Part shown: one piece after another, positions 16,189 to 26,191 of the stretch
How positions within the stretch are numbered: position 1 is the first letter of the stretch
How the letters are laid out: each line of letters opens with the position of its first letter
NCBI RefSeq assembly: GCF_002258785.1
Contig: NZ_NOYI01000018.1
Location: forward strand, 1 to 64,000
Source of the DNA: Rhodococcus sp. 06-235-1A
GTDB lineage: Bacteria > Actinomycetota > Actinomycetes > Mycobacteriales > Mycobacteriaceae
Reading direction: 5' to 3'
Length of the DNA: 64,000 nt
Program-made: the position numbers and the translations under genes
The notes under the pieces: generated by a model
What the model was told of the DNA's origin: nothing
The model's input: the letters and a program-made list of their open reading frames with translations, nothing else
Database searches by the model: none

Positions 16189-17010
16189 GTGAACGTACTG
16201 CAGAACGGCCGTTTCGACTCCACGACTGCGCTCGCGTGGGCCACGTTCACCGAGAATCTGCACGCATGTCTTCGGTCCCTGCCGAGGCAGGATTACATCA
16301 CGGTCACCGCCGCCCAGGCCAGCCCGGGCGAGCGTGGGTTACGGCCGTACATCGATGTGGCTGCGACGGATACCGGCGTCCTGATCACGGTCGCAGCAAT
16401 CCCGTCTCTGCTGTACCCGGACGCCCAGGATGCGGTCGGCATGGATGTGCAGTTGGTCGAGTTCGGGTGGCTGAACCGCGGCAAGCCGGTTGCGGACGGG
16501 TCGGTCATCGATCTCACGCGAACCGACTCGCGAGCCGATGCTGCGCTCGTGGCCGAGATGATCACGCTTGCGTTCCGCGAGATCTGGAACGTTCCCCACC
16601 CCTCGTTCCTCAGTGTCTGGGGCGTCGCGGCAGACGGCGCGTCGTCGGGTCCTGTGGACCTGCAGCGAGGATTCGTCGGCCGCACGGTTGCCACCGACTC
16701 GGAGGAGGATCCTTCGGACACACACTCCGACGTTCCCGCCGAGCTGCAGTCGCTGCAAGCGTTGTGCCAGTTGATCGGTCGCCGGGTCGACGCTCACACC
16801 GTACGGTCCGTGTGCATCGACGGTGACCTCGACGATCTGAGAGATCGTGCCGTGACGCTGCATCGGTCGGCAGCCGAGCGGGCCCGCCGCACCGCCCTCG
16901 CCGGTCGAGACGGCTCGGTGGTGGTGTGGACCGATCTGGCTCGCACGTGGCTTTCGGTCGCACGCAGCATCGAGGCTGCCACGACGGCGGACCGGCACGC
17001 GTGCAGTTGA
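16189..17010 (+). CDS. TY-Chap-like (CesT/YbjN chaperone-fold) protein
   Basis: This 273-residue protein has no signal peptide. The N-terminal half (AWATF..., about 15-145) ends in IWNVPHPSFLS (132-142), a block shared with the larger protein at 30366-31667. That half matches the type III secretion chaperone/YbjN-like fold described in actinobacterial TY-Chap proteins. The C-terminal half is helical and Arg/Ala-rich. The GTG start at 16189 has a GAGAAGAGG site; in-frame starts further upstream would overlap the reductase gene. It ends 4 bases from the converging recD stop. Family assignment is from memory of the motif and moderate; function is unknown. Confidence 0.6.
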   Translation: MNVLQNGRFDSTTALAWATFTENLHACLRSLPRQDYITVTAAQASPGERGLRPYIDVAATDTGVLITVAAIPSLLYPDAQDAVGMDVQLVEFGWLNRGKPVADGSVIDLTRTDSRADAALVAEMITLAFREIWNVPHPSFLSVWGVAADGASSGPVDLQRGFVGRTVATDSEEDPSDTHSDVPAELQSLQALCQLIGRRVDAHTVRSVCIDGDLDDLRDRAVTLHRSAAERARRTALAGRDGSVVVWTDLARTWLSVARSIEAATTADRHACS

Positions 17011-17014
17011 CGAG

Positions 17015-18877
17015 CTACAGGATTTTTCGTCGAAGACCGCTTGCCCGCAACACCTGACGCTCGACGCCCGCGCGGATGGCATCCTCGGTACCGATAACCC
17101 GCACATGCGATCGCGCGCGGGTGATCGCGGTGTAGAGCAACTCTCGAGTCAGCAATGTCGACGCCTCGGCCGGGAGAAGAACCGAGACAGTGTCGTACTG
17201 ACTGCCCTGGCTTCGGTGGATCGTCATCGCGTACACCGTGTGCACCGACGAGAGCACGTTCGGGTGGATCAACACGTGGCCGTGTCCTCGGGCGAACGCC
17301 GCCATCGGAGTTCCGTTGTCTCCCAACACCACAACGCCGGTGTCGCCGTTGTAAATTCGTGCTTCGTGATCGTTCGCCGTCACCAACAGCGGCTGACCGG
17401 GGTACCAGAGCGAGGGATCGGGAAACGTACCACTCCCCTCCCCGACCCACTCCATCGCCTGTCGATCCCATCTCGAGACGCCCCACCGGCCCTCCCTGTG
17501 CGCGCACAGCAATCGGTGCTTCTCCAGCCCGAGCAGAGCTGCGGCAGCATCTCCGGCTGCTGCTGCGGCGGTGACCTCGGCTGACGTCTCGACCACGTCG
17601 GAGCGCAGCGCGTCCACGTCCTCCGGGCCGTGGAAGGAAATCTGCTCGTCGCCGGATCGGAGCAGCGCCATCACCTCGTCGTCCCGACCATCGCGCACGG
17701 CCACCGCCAACCTGGCGATCGCTCCGCCGAATCGTCTGCCGCGGCTGAGGCGAACGACGCCGCCGCGCAGTCGGTCTCGCTCGAACGGGCTCAGGGAGGC
17801 TTCCGATGGATCCTCGGCGGCGGCGAAGTCCTGCTCGACGAGCTGTGTCAACACCGGGTTCTCGGTGCCGGTGACCGGGCGTGCCACGAGATCGGCCAAC
17901 ACCGCGCCCGCATCGACGGACGTCAACTGATCCGGGTCACCCACGAGAATCAGTCGTGATTCGGGGCGGACGGCTTCGAGCAGGCGGCACATCATCGTCA
18001 GAGACACCATCGAGGTCTCGTCCACGACGATGACGTCGTAGGGCAGGCGGTTCTCGGCGTCGTGCCGAAATCTCGTCTTGCTGCCGGGCTTCCAGCCCAG
18101 AAGCCGGTGCAAGGTCATCGCTTTGAGGTCTGCCGGAAGTCCGAGCGGTACGGCCTGCTCGGACACCGATTCTTGCAATCGAGCGGCGGCCTTGCCGGTG
18201 GGTGCCGCCAACCCGATGCGCAGATCGCTGCCGTGTTCGCGGACGAGCAGTGCGAGAATTCGAGCCACCGTGTGGGTCTTACCGGTTCCCGGCCCGCCGG
18301 CGATCACTGTGGTCCACTGTGTGGCCGCCAACGCTGCCGCTATCCGCTGACGATCGGGTGCGGCCGTCGGTGCACCGGATTCGTCCACGAACAACTCGGC
18401 CAGAGCGTTGCCGATCCGGTCAGCATCGGCGGCCGGGTGGGACTGCGACCGCTGCGCGAGAACATCTCGAACCGTGCTCTCCTGCAGGTGGTATCGGTCC
18501 AGATACAGCAGCTCACCCTCATCGGTGTGGACGAGCTTCAAGGGTGTCAACGGTCCGTTCGCACTACCGACCACCAGCGGGCTGGCTTCGAGCGCGCCGA
18601 GGACCTCGTCGAGATCGGGCCACGGAAGTTCACTCGGATCGACGTCGGAATCCTCGTCGACCATCACATCGCGCAGCCGTCGAAGATCGAGGCATACCGA
18701 TCCGGATCGGACGGCGCGCACCGTCAACGCAGTGGCCAGCATGATGTGCTCGGACGACTCCCCAGCAAGCGCGCCCAGACGCAGCGCCACGTGCACGTCG
18801 GCCGCCGACAACACACCGGCGTCGTTGAACGTGCGCAGAATTCCGCTGCCGCGCAGCGCTGTCCCCACGCTCGTCAT
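17015..18877 (-). CDS. recD: exodeoxyribonuclease V alpha subunit RecD
   Basis: This 620-residue SF1 helicase has Walker A GGPGTGKT at 194-201, the DE box VDETSM, GDPDQL, and the late motif MTIHRSQGSQ of RecD 5'-3' helicases. It partners with RecB and RecC to unwind and degrade double-strand ends. The ATG at 18877 overlaps the recB stop by 4 bases. Length is normal for the family. Confidence 0.92.
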   Translation of the reverse strand: MTSVGTALRGSGILRTFNDAGVLSAADVHVALRLGALAGESSEHIMLATALTVRAVRSGSVCLDLRRLRDVMVDEDSDVDPSELPWPDLDEVLGALEASPLVVGSANGPLTPLKLVHTDEGELLYLDRYHLQESTVRDVLAQRSQSHPAADADRIGNALAELFVDESGAPTAAPDRQRIAAALAATQWTTVIAGGPGTGKTHTVARILALLVREHGSDLRIGLAAPTGKAAARLQESVSEQAVPLGLPADLKAMTLHRLLGWKPGSKTRFRHDAENRLPYDVIVVDETSMVSLTMMCRLLEAVRPESRLILVGDPDQLTSVDAGAVLADLVARPVTGTENPVLTQLVEQDFAAAEDPSEASLSPFERDRLRGGVVRLSRGRRFGGAIARLAVAVRDGRDDEVMALLRSGDEQISFHGPEDVDALRSDVVETSAEVTAAAAAGDAAAALLGLEKHRLLCAHREGRWGVSRWDRQAMEWVGEGSGTFPDPSLWYPGQPLLVTANDHEARIYNGDTGVVVLGDNGTPMAAFARGHGHVLIHPNVLSSVHTVYAMTIHRSQGSQYDTVSVLLPAEASTLLTRELLYTAITRARSHVRVIGTEDAIRAGVERQVLRASGLRRKIL

Positions 18878-21800
18878 CGAGACACCTTTCCGGCGAGCAG
18901 GTCCGAGAGGTCGACCACCAGCGCTGCGGGCGGATTCCAATCGAATACCCCGCACCCGGCGGGGGTCTGCGGTCCCACCATGCCTCGCACGAACAGGTAC
19001 CGGACTCCACCGAGATGTACCTGCGGGTCGTAATCCGGCTGACGCCATCGCAGATATCGATGCAGCGCAACGGCATACAGGATCGCCTGCAATGGATAGT
19101 GCGAGCGCATCATTTCCTGAGCCATCTTCTCGCGGGTGAAATTGCCGGTGGTCAGATCACCCCGGGCAAGCCGGTTGGTCTTGTAGTCCACCACGACGTA
19201 GCGCGGTCCGGGCACGCGCAGAACGGAGTCGATACTGCCGGTGAGAAAACCGCGCAACGGTGTCGTCTCGATGCCGTCGAGCAGGTCGGGATAGGCCGCG
19301 AGCACGTCGTCCGCGTCGAGGTGGCGACGCATAAGGCGCGCAACGGATTTCAGGGTTACCGTCGTCGCCACCGGATCGTCCCCTCCGGCCAGAGGTAACT
19401 CGAAATCCAGTTCCGCCAGATGGTCGGACGGTGCGACGTCGGCAAGCGTCCCGAAACCCAACGGCGTCCGCATCACCGGCAGAAGGGCGGCGGCCAATTC
19501 CACCGGATCGACCTCTGCCATGCGACGTGCGACCGCAGCGGTGCAGCGCAGCTGGAGTTCGGCGAGCAGATCGGGGGCAGAGGTGTCGACGTGTTCGAGC
19601 GCCTCGTGCACGAGCGTTCCGAACGCCGCACCGGCGGGCATACCGTTCATCGGGGACGCGATCCCCTCCGGCTGTTCGTCAACACCCACCGCCGGTTCGG
19701 CAGGCTCGTCCGTCTTCTCGGGGTGTTCGGTCTCGCTGGTCACTCCCACCTCCGGCTGGACGGGCGCGCCGTCATGGGCGTGAGCTGTCAACGCAGAGTA
19801 CGACGTTCGACGCCACAGCAGGTCAAGCGTTCGGTCGAACCGCGCGGCCGCAACGTCGAGCAGTTCATCTTCGGGCCGGTTCCAGTGTTCGGTGGAGGGC
19901 GCACTGGGCCCCACCGGTTCCACCGACACGAGATCGGCAGCCGACCCGACCCAGGATTGGAGACGGTTCGCGGTGGTTGCATCGTCGAGAACCTTGTACG
20001 ACGGCTCCGGCTGAGGAATTCCGGGAATGCGACCGAACAGCATGCGGTGCAGCGAGGACGTCGCCGTGTTTCGCCCCGGTGCCCACCACAGCACGATCTG
20101 ACTCTCGGCACGGGTGAGTCCGACGTACAACAGTCGCAGTTCCTCGCCGGCCTCCTCCTGATCGTTGACGATCTTCCTGGCCGCGTAACCCAGTCCGGAG
20201 GGTCCGCCGACGTCCCGGATGCGGTTGCCGTTCTCGTGCAACAGCAGAGTCGAGGGCTTGCTGAAGTACAACGCGTCCCACGCGTACGGCAGATAGACGA
20301 CGGGAAATTCGAGCCCCTTGCTGCCGTGTGTCGTCATGATCTGCACTGCTGCGGAATCACTGTCCAGTCGACGGCTGCGGTCGGTCGATCCGCCTGCTGC
20401 CGGTTCCTTGATGCGGTCGGTCAACCAGCGGGTGAGGGCGGTGATTCCGAAGGACTCGGATACCGCTGCGCGATTGAGTAATTGGGCGATGTGCCGCAGA
20501 TCGGTCATGGTCCGCTCGCCTGCCTCGACCGCCAGCAAACGGGCGTCGAGGCCGGACTGGGCCGACACCCGCTCGAAGACTGCCGCGAACCCGGCCTCGT
20601 CGAACAGCATCGAGTACTCACGTAGTCGGCTGCTGACCTGAGACAGGGCGTCCTCGGCCCCGGAGTCGAGCTGAGCAGCAGTCCACCCGAGCAAGGGGGT
20701 CAGGGCGGCAAGACGAACGCGGTCGGTGCGATGCGGTTGTTCGATCGCCTGCAGCAGCCACAACCAGTGTCGGGCGCTCTCGGTGCCGAACACGCTGGTG
20801 CTGCTCGACACGACCGAGGGGACGCCCACGGCGTCCAGCGCGTCGCGAATCAGCGCTACCTGCTTGGTCGTTCGGGTCAGCACGGCGATGTCTCGCGGTT
20901 CGACAACGCGGGGCCCGTCGGGCCGATCGATCACGGATTGTCCCGACAGCAGCGCCACGATGTCCGCCGCGACGTCGGCAGCGACTCTCGATCGAAGTCG
21001 ATCGACTGCCGGAAATCCCTGTCGCAGAGGGCCTGCGCCCGTTCGCGGAAGGTAGCGCAGCCGTAGCGGTGCATGTCCGACCATCCGAGAGGGCGGGTTT
21101 CGGGCCTCGACTCGGTGGACCACGATGTCGTCGTGCCCGAGCGCTGCATCGCCGTACAGGTGGTGCAGCGCGTCGAGTAGCCCGGAATCGCTGCGCCAAT
21201 TGGCAGTGAGCTCGTACAGATGGTCTGCCGATTCCACTGCGTCGAGGTAGCTGAGTACTTCGGCTCCGCGGAACGCGTAGATGGCCTGCTTGGGATCGCC
21301 GACGAGAATGAGCGTCGTCGATCCGTGGAACGCCCGCCGGAGAATGTCCCACTGCATCGGGTCCGTGTCCTGGAACTCGTCGATCAGCACCACGCGGAAT
21401 CGATCTCGCACTCGCGCACAGGCGGCGTCGCCGTGCACAGGGTCGGACAACACCGAATGCAACAGTCCGAGCAGATCGTTGTAGTCACGCACCCCGAGCA
21501 GGCGTTTGCGACGTTCGACTTCCCGTCGCGCTTCTCGGGCGAACCGCACCCGCAGTGCAGACTCGCGATTGCCCTCGTCACCGTCGATGTCCTCGGTATC
21601 GGGGTACAGAATCGACTGTTGATCGCCCACAGCGGCCAGGGCCAACTGCAACGCATCCGGTCGGCTGAATGCCGGCGCTTCGTCGTCGCCGCTGAACATC
21701 TGCAGATACAGATCGTCCACGACCTGTTCGAGTAGGTCCGACACCGATTCGACGAACGTCGATTCGGGTTCACGCTCACCCGCGATGCCCAGCCCGTCGA

Positions 21801-22197
21801 GCATGCGCTGACAGAAGCTGTGAGTGGTGACGATGGTGCCTGAGTCGAAGTCCGACAGCGCCTTCCGCAATCTCCTCCGACGTCGATCCACCTCGGCGTC
21901 ATCGGCCGATGCCAGAAATACCACCAATGGATCTCGTTCTGCGCGAGCAGCTTCCGGATCTGCGAGGTGCCGGGCGATCGACGCGAATCTGCTGCGGGTG
22001 CGATCGCGGAGTTCCTGGGTTGCAGCCCGGCTGAACGTCACCAGAAGCAGGTCGGAGATCTCGGCGATGCCCTCCGCGACGTACCGCGCGGCCAATCCGA
22101 CGATCGCGTACGTCTTGCCGGTACCGGCGCTGGCCTCGAGCACGGTGGTACCGGTCGGCATCGGACCGAGCAGATCGAATCCGCGGGCGGCGCTCAT
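18874..22197 (-). CDS. recB: exodeoxyribonuclease V beta subunit RecB
   Basis: This 1107-residue protein has an N-terminal UvrD-type 3'-5' helicase (Walker A EASAGTGKT at 21-29; DEFQDTDP; GDPKQAIYAFRGA; motif THGSKGLEFP) and a C-terminal RecB nuclease domain with VVDYKTNRL carrying the catalytic Asp and Lys. The helicase start was set at the ATG overlapping the recC stop. In mycobacteria RecBCD serves single-strand annealing while AdnAB handles resection; whether that division holds here cannot be judged from this window. Confidence 0.93.
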   Translation of the reverse strand: MSAARGFDLLGPMPTGTTVLEASAGTGKTYAIVGLAARYVAEGIAEISDLLLVTFSRAATQELRDRTRSRFASIARHLADPEAARAERDPLVVFLASADDAEVDRRRRRLRKALSDFDSGTIVTTHSFCQRMLDGLGIAGEREPESTFVESVSDLLEQVVDDLYLQMFSGDDEAPAFSRPDALQLALAAVGDQQSILYPDTEDIDGDEGNRESALRVRFAREARREVERRKRLLGVRDYNDLLGLLHSVLSDPVHGDAACARVRDRFRVVLIDEFQDTDPMQWDILRRAFHGSTTLILVGDPKQAIYAFRGAEVLSYLDAVESADHLYELTANWRSDSGLLDALHHLYGDAALGHDDIVVHRVEARNPPSRMVGHAPLRLRYLPRTGAGPLRQGFPAVDRLRSRVAADVAADIVALLSGQSVIDRPDGPRVVEPRDIAVLTRTTKQVALIRDALDAVGVPSVVSSSTSVFGTESARHWLWLLQAIEQPHRTDRVRLAALTPLLGWTAAQLDSGAEDALSQVSSRLREYSMLFDEAGFAAVFERVSAQSGLDARLLAVEAGERTMTDLRHIAQLLNRAAVSESFGITALTRWLTDRIKEPAAGGSTDRSRRLDSDSAAVQIMTTHGSKGLEFPVVYLPYAWDALYFSKPSTLLLHENGNRIRDVGGPSGLGYAARKIVNDQEEAGEELRLLYVGLTRAESQIVLWWAPGRNTATSSLHRMLFGRIPGIPQPEPSYKVLDDATTANRLQSWVGSAADLVSVEPVGPSAPSTEHWNRPEDELLDVAAARFDRTLDLLWRRTSYSALTAHAHDGAPVQPEVGVTSETEHPEKTDEPAEPAVGVDEQPEGIASPMNGMPAGAAFGTLVHEALEHVDTSAPDLLAELQLRCTAAVARRMAEVDPVELAAALLPVMRTPLGFGTLADVAPSDHLAELDFELPLAGGDDPVATTVTLKSVARLMRRHLDADDVLAAYPDLLDGIETTPLRGFLTGSIDSVLRVPGPRYVVVDYKTNRLARGDLTTGNFTREKMAQEMMRSHYPLQAILYAVALHRYLRWRQPDYDPQVHLGGVRYLFVRGMVGPQTPAGCGVFDWNPPAALVVDLSDLLAGKVSR

Positions 22198-25100
22198 GCA
22201 TTCCCCCTGTTCTCGGCGGACAGCAGCGGGTCCCACAGTGTTCGGGCGAGAATCCCGAAGCGGCTCGTCTCGTTGGACGGTTCGGTTTCGTCGGACAGCG
22301 GGGGCGCGACGATCAATGTCTGGAACGACAGGGTCGGGCCGTGTACGTACCGCAACGAGCGATCGTTTCCGTCGCCGAAGTCTCCTCGCCACGCCCAGCC
22401 GGCGGACTCGTAACCGTCCTCGATGGATCCGCCTCCGAACCGCTTCTCCGCGTAGGCCGATGCAGTGCCGGTCGATATCGGCAACGGCGACGCCAACCCA
22501 CGATCACGGAGATCCACCAATTGCCGCAGGGTCGCCACCGGATCGCGAGGCACCGTCAGTCGAGATCGACGAGGTGGGCGCATGCCGCTCGCGCGCCCGA
22601 TCGTGACAGCGCTCCACTCCCCCGGCTGGGATGCGGCCACCGCCAACAACCGGACCCATGCCGCCAGTCGATGCTTTGGTGCGAGACGAGAATAGGACGA
22701 ACGCGCCAGAGTTCGGCCGTGAATTCCGGTGACGGTACCGGTCAGACGTCGTCCGTCGCCGAGATCGACCGACACATCGGTGGTCTCGGCCGGTCCCTCG
22801 TGGAACGGCGCGGCCGCGTCGGCGATGATCCCGACGATCTGTCGAATGTCGGACATCTCGCGACGGCCCTGATGGAACGGCGGGAGCGTGCCACGCCTCC
22901 ACTCGGCATCGGCGAATTCTCCGATGTCTCCGCCCGCGAGTACGGCGGCGAGCATCCGATCGCCGATGTTCCACCGAGACAACGGGTCCAGCTCGATGTC
23001 GAGACTGTCGGCCACATCGTCCTCTAGCTCAGGAACGCGAAAGCCCAGCCGCTGACGCAGAAAGGCCTGCACCGGATTCTCGACGAAAGCGATCACATCG
23101 GCGAGTTCCACGTCCCCTCGATCCGCCGGAGGGAGCGCATCGGGCAGGAACGGAGGCGCGGCCTGAGGCACCCGTTGCTGCGATACCGCTCCGGCCAGCG
23201 CCACGGTGTCGAAGCTGAACGGTTGTTCGGCCTCGAAGTTCCGAGGGTCGAACGGCTGCAGTGGATGCCGATGTTCGACGCTTCTGCGCGCGGTCACCTC
23301 GAGCACGTCCATCAGTTCGCGCAGTGGGATTGCCGGTGGCTTGACCGAACCGTCGACGGGGTCGGCTCCGGTGTAGAACAGCAGGAGCTTCTCCTCGGCC
23401 GACATCACCGCGTCGAGCAGCAGTTGCCGATCCTCGCTGCGAATGTCTCGCTCGCCGAGGGCCGGATCGCGGGCGAGGATGTCGTCTCCGTCGATACTTC
23501 CCACGCGCGGGAACACCTCGTCGTCGAGCCCGAGGAGCACCACCACTCGGTGCGGTACCGATCGCATCGGGACCATGGTGCACACGGTCAGATCACCGGT
23601 TCGGAAGTTCGCTCGCGTGGGTCGTCCTGCCAGCCTCCCGGCCAGCATGGCACGAACGTCTGCCAGTCTCAGCTCGGCAGACCCACCGTGTTCGGTGGCG
23701 TCTGCGATCTCGCGATGCGCTTGTGCAAGTTGCCATTCGTCAGCGGTGGGCACATCGGCGAGCAGGTCGAGCGCGCGTCCCAGTTGCCGCGTCCACTCGG
23801 TCACCGTTGCCGGGCCGGCCAAGGCCCGCAGCACCGAGGCGAGCCGATCGACGAGCTCGGCGAGACGACCGGCGAGCGTGATGTCGTTGCTGTCGACATC
23901 ATCGAGAGGAAGCGCGAGATCGAGGAACTCGTTCCGGGTCTCGTCCGCTGCCACCCCGAGGAGGATGCGGTCGAGTGCCGACTTGAAGGTGTTCTGGCGA
24001 AAGTTGTTCAGACCGAATGCTTCTCGTTGCCGAACCGTCAGCCCCCAGCGCGCACCGGAGGTCGTCACCCACTCACGGAGCCGCTCGAGTTCGTCGTCGG
24101 TGAACGAGAACTTCTCACGGACCGGGCCACTTGCAGCGAAGTCCAGCAGCTCGCTCGCCGTCACCCGACCCTCGGAGAAATCCAGAACAGTCGCGATGAC
24201 GTCCAGCACGGGGTTGGTGCGGCGCAAACCGCGATCGGCGAGTCGCACACGCAGGCGGTGTCCCGGATGCACCAGCGCAGCCTGCCCGAAGTTGGCGCGA
24301 ATCAGCGGCGCGTAGGTCTCGACGTCCGGGCACATCACCAGTACGTCCCGTGGTTCGAGCGTCGGATCGCCCGCAAACAGGTGCAGCAGCGCCTCCCGCA
24401 GAACTTCGACCTGCCTGGCAGGTCCATGACATGCGTGAATCTGCACTGTGCCATCTGCAACTATGTCATCTACAACGGTGTCATCTGCAGCGGTACCGTC
24501 CGCACTCGTCACACCTACTTCGGATTCCTCTGCGGCGCTGGGTGATACGTCATCGGCGATGTCCGATTGAATTCGGCCGAGCAGGGTGTTCGCGATCCGA
24601 GGGGCTTCGTGGTGGACGGAGTGCGTCGCGACCGCCCCCATCGTGGCCTGTAGTTCCCGCACGTCACGCGACAGGCTCGCCAACAGTGGGTGTTCGACGG
24701 CCAGAGCCGTCGCGTCGTCCCGCCGCCGCGTCACTGCGGGAATGTTCGCGAGTGCGTTCCACATCACCGGGCTGGGATGCGGAACCCAGATGTGCACGTC
24801 GCGGTGCTCGGAGAGCGCACCCAGTACGTCGAGCTGATCGGTTGTCAGACGGGTGGCACCGAACACCGACAACCGATCCGGTAGGTCGACCGATTCCGGC
24901 GCATCCCGGAGTCGGGCGCACGCTTCGGGCAGCCGTTCCGCCGGGCTCGGGCTGCCGATCCGCTCGCGCATCATGTTCCACAGTCGTGGTTGCCACAGCA
25001 AGTCGCTGTCGAGGTCGGTGCCGTGACCGTCGGTGAATCGACCCGCGTACCAATCCCGAACCATCTGTGGACGTTGAGATCCGTACGCGCGGAACAACTC

Positions 25101-25520
25101 CGCCACATGCGATGCCGTCGACCAGCGACGTCCCACACGATGATCCTCGGAACCTGCACCCAGGTGTTTGAACAGCACCGCGGCCCACGGTTCGGTACGG
25201 CAGTCGTCGATGGCATTCAGTGCAGTCCAGAGCACTCGGCCCGGCGCCCAGGGATCGTCGTCCGGGTCGACATCGTCGACCGAGCCGATGGCACGCGAGA
25301 CCAGCCTCGCCGGACTGGGAAAGTCGATGTTCGCGGCGATGCCGTCGCCTTCCGCACCGCCCAGGGTGCTCGACAGTCGTTGGGTGAGCCATCGCTCGAC
25401 GCCCTTCGCCGGGACAGAAACGATCTCGGCCGCGAAGCAGTCGTTCAACGGCACGGACAGGACATCGGCGAGCGCGGCCGCGAGTGTTCCTGCGCGTTCG
25501 GCGCGGTGGAGCGTCAACAC
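22194..25520 (-). CDS. recC: exodeoxyribonuclease V gamma subunit RecC
   Basis: This 1108-residue protein has the RecC layout of two inactive helicase-like domains and a C-terminal inactive nuclease-like domain. It begins with the typical LHRAERAGTLAAAL segment and retains MRSVPHRVVVLLGLDDEVFPR from the central region. It is first in the recC-recB-recD operon, all joined by ATGA overlaps. The start is GTG at 25520. An Asp/Thr/Val-rich insert around residues 339-358 is encoded by a 15-base tandem repeat and probably forms a flexible loop. Confidence 0.92.
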   Translation of the reverse strand: MLTLHRAERAGTLAAALADVLSVPLNDCFAAEIVSVPAKGVERWLTQRLSSTLGGAEGDGIAANIDFPSPARLVSRAIGSVDDVDPDDDPWAPGRVLWTALNAIDDCRTEPWAAVLFKHLGAGSEDHRVGRRWSTASHVAELFRAYGSQRPQMVRDWYAGRFTDGHGTDLDSDLLWQPRLWNMMRERIGSPSPAERLPEACARLRDAPESVDLPDRLSVFGATRLTTDQLDVLGALSEHRDVHIWVPHPSPVMWNALANIPAVTRRRDDATALAVEHPLLASLSRDVRELQATMGAVATHSVHHEAPRIANTLLGRIQSDIADDVSPSAAEESEVGVTSADGTAADDTVVDDIVADGTVQIHACHGPARQVEVLREALLHLFAGDPTLEPRDVLVMCPDVETYAPLIRANFGQAALVHPGHRLRVRLADRGLRRTNPVLDVIATVLDFSEGRVTASELLDFAASGPVREKFSFTDDELERLREWVTTSGARWGLTVRQREAFGLNNFRQNTFKSALDRILLGVAADETRNEFLDLALPLDDVDSNDITLAGRLAELVDRLASVLRALAGPATVTEWTRQLGRALDLLADVPTADEWQLAQAHREIADATEHGGSAELRLADVRAMLAGRLAGRPTRANFRTGDLTVCTMVPMRSVPHRVVVLLGLDDEVFPRVGSIDGDDILARDPALGERDIRSEDRQLLLDAVMSAEEKLLLFYTGADPVDGSVKPPAIPLRELMDVLEVTARRSVEHRHPLQPFDPRNFEAEQPFSFDTVALAGAVSQQRVPQAAPPFLPDALPPADRGDVELADVIAFVENPVQAFLRQRLGFRVPELEDDVADSLDIELDPLSRWNIGDRMLAAVLAGGDIGEFADAEWRRGTLPPFHQGRREMSDIRQIVGIIADAAAPFHEGPAETTDVSVDLGDGRRLTGTVTGIHGRTLARSSYSRLAPKHRLAAWVRLLAVAASQPGEWSAVTIGRASGMRPPRRSRLTVPRDPVATLRQLVDLRDRGLASPLPISTGTASAYAEKRFGGGSIEDGYESAGWAWRGDFGDGNDRSLRYVHGPTLSFQTLIVAPPLSDETEPSNETSRFGILARTLWDPLLSAENRGNA
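24445..24504. repeat. four 15-bp imperfect tandem repeats inside recC
   Basis: Consecutive 15-base units at 24445, 24460, 24475 and 24490 share the core GTCATCTRCA. On the coding strand they encode a run of 5-residue units made mostly of Ala/Val, Asp, Asp/Gly and Thr. The reading frame is kept because each unit is 5 codons. The fourth unit is more diverged. Confidence 0.75.
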
Positions 25521-25670
25521 CGTTGCGTTCCCCTGCCTGCTCGTGACGGAGAGACCGATTTCGGACTCGTGACGACCCTACTCGAGCCTGGCGACACGTT
25601 CTGCGCGATGAGTCGGGCCGCCGAGCTCGGTCTGTATCTGTGAGCCCGCTACGAAACGAAGGAGAACGGA

Positions 25671-26021
25671 ATGTTCACACACGTGTTGGCTGTGGTCGCA
25701 GTGCGCGATATCGACTCGGCACGAGATTGGTACGAGAAGCTGTTCGATCAGCCGGCAGACAACAATCCGATGCCGAGTTTGGTGGAGTGGCAGGCCTCCC
25801 CCGCTGCATGGGTGCAGGTGACGGTCGATCCCGACAGAGCGGGCTCGTCGCAGTTCAATGTTGCCGTCGAAGACATCGAGGCGTTCGTCGATGCCGCTCG
25901 CTCCCGCGGCATCGACTTCGGCAACATCGTGGACGCGAACAAAGGAGTCAGACTGTCGACGGTCTCCGATCCCGACGGCAACTCCATCACGGCGATCGGC
26001 GGCTTTCGCGAGCTCTATTGA
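25671..26021 (+). CDS. VOC superfamily small protein
   Basis: This 116-residue glyoxalase-fold protein has the strand-helix opening AVVAVRDIDSARDWYEKLF and the closing DPDGNSITAIG, which is typical of bleomycin-resistance/glyoxalase-like proteins. The C-terminal metal Glu position is occupied by Thr (SITAIG), so metal catalysis is uncertain and a binding role is possible. A GAAGGAGA site precedes the ATG. It is divergent from recC. Confidence 0.75.
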   Translation: MFTHVLAVVAVRDIDSARDWYEKLFDQPADNNPMPSLVEWQASPAAWVQVTVDPDRAGSSQFNVAVEDIEAFVDAARSRGIDFGNIVDANKGVRLSTVSDPDGNSITAIGGFRELY

Positions 26022-26191
26022 TCGGGCGGTTGGCGTTCTCTTACGGGATGTAACGACGAACCGAGTCGGTGCGACATGGTGAGCGGAAATGCGACCGACC
26101 GGTTCGATCAGGACGAGGCGGTTGCTTCCGGTCTCGCGGGTGACATCTCGGCCGCGACATCGCCACCTCTCGCGACCCGAACGGACTCGAC

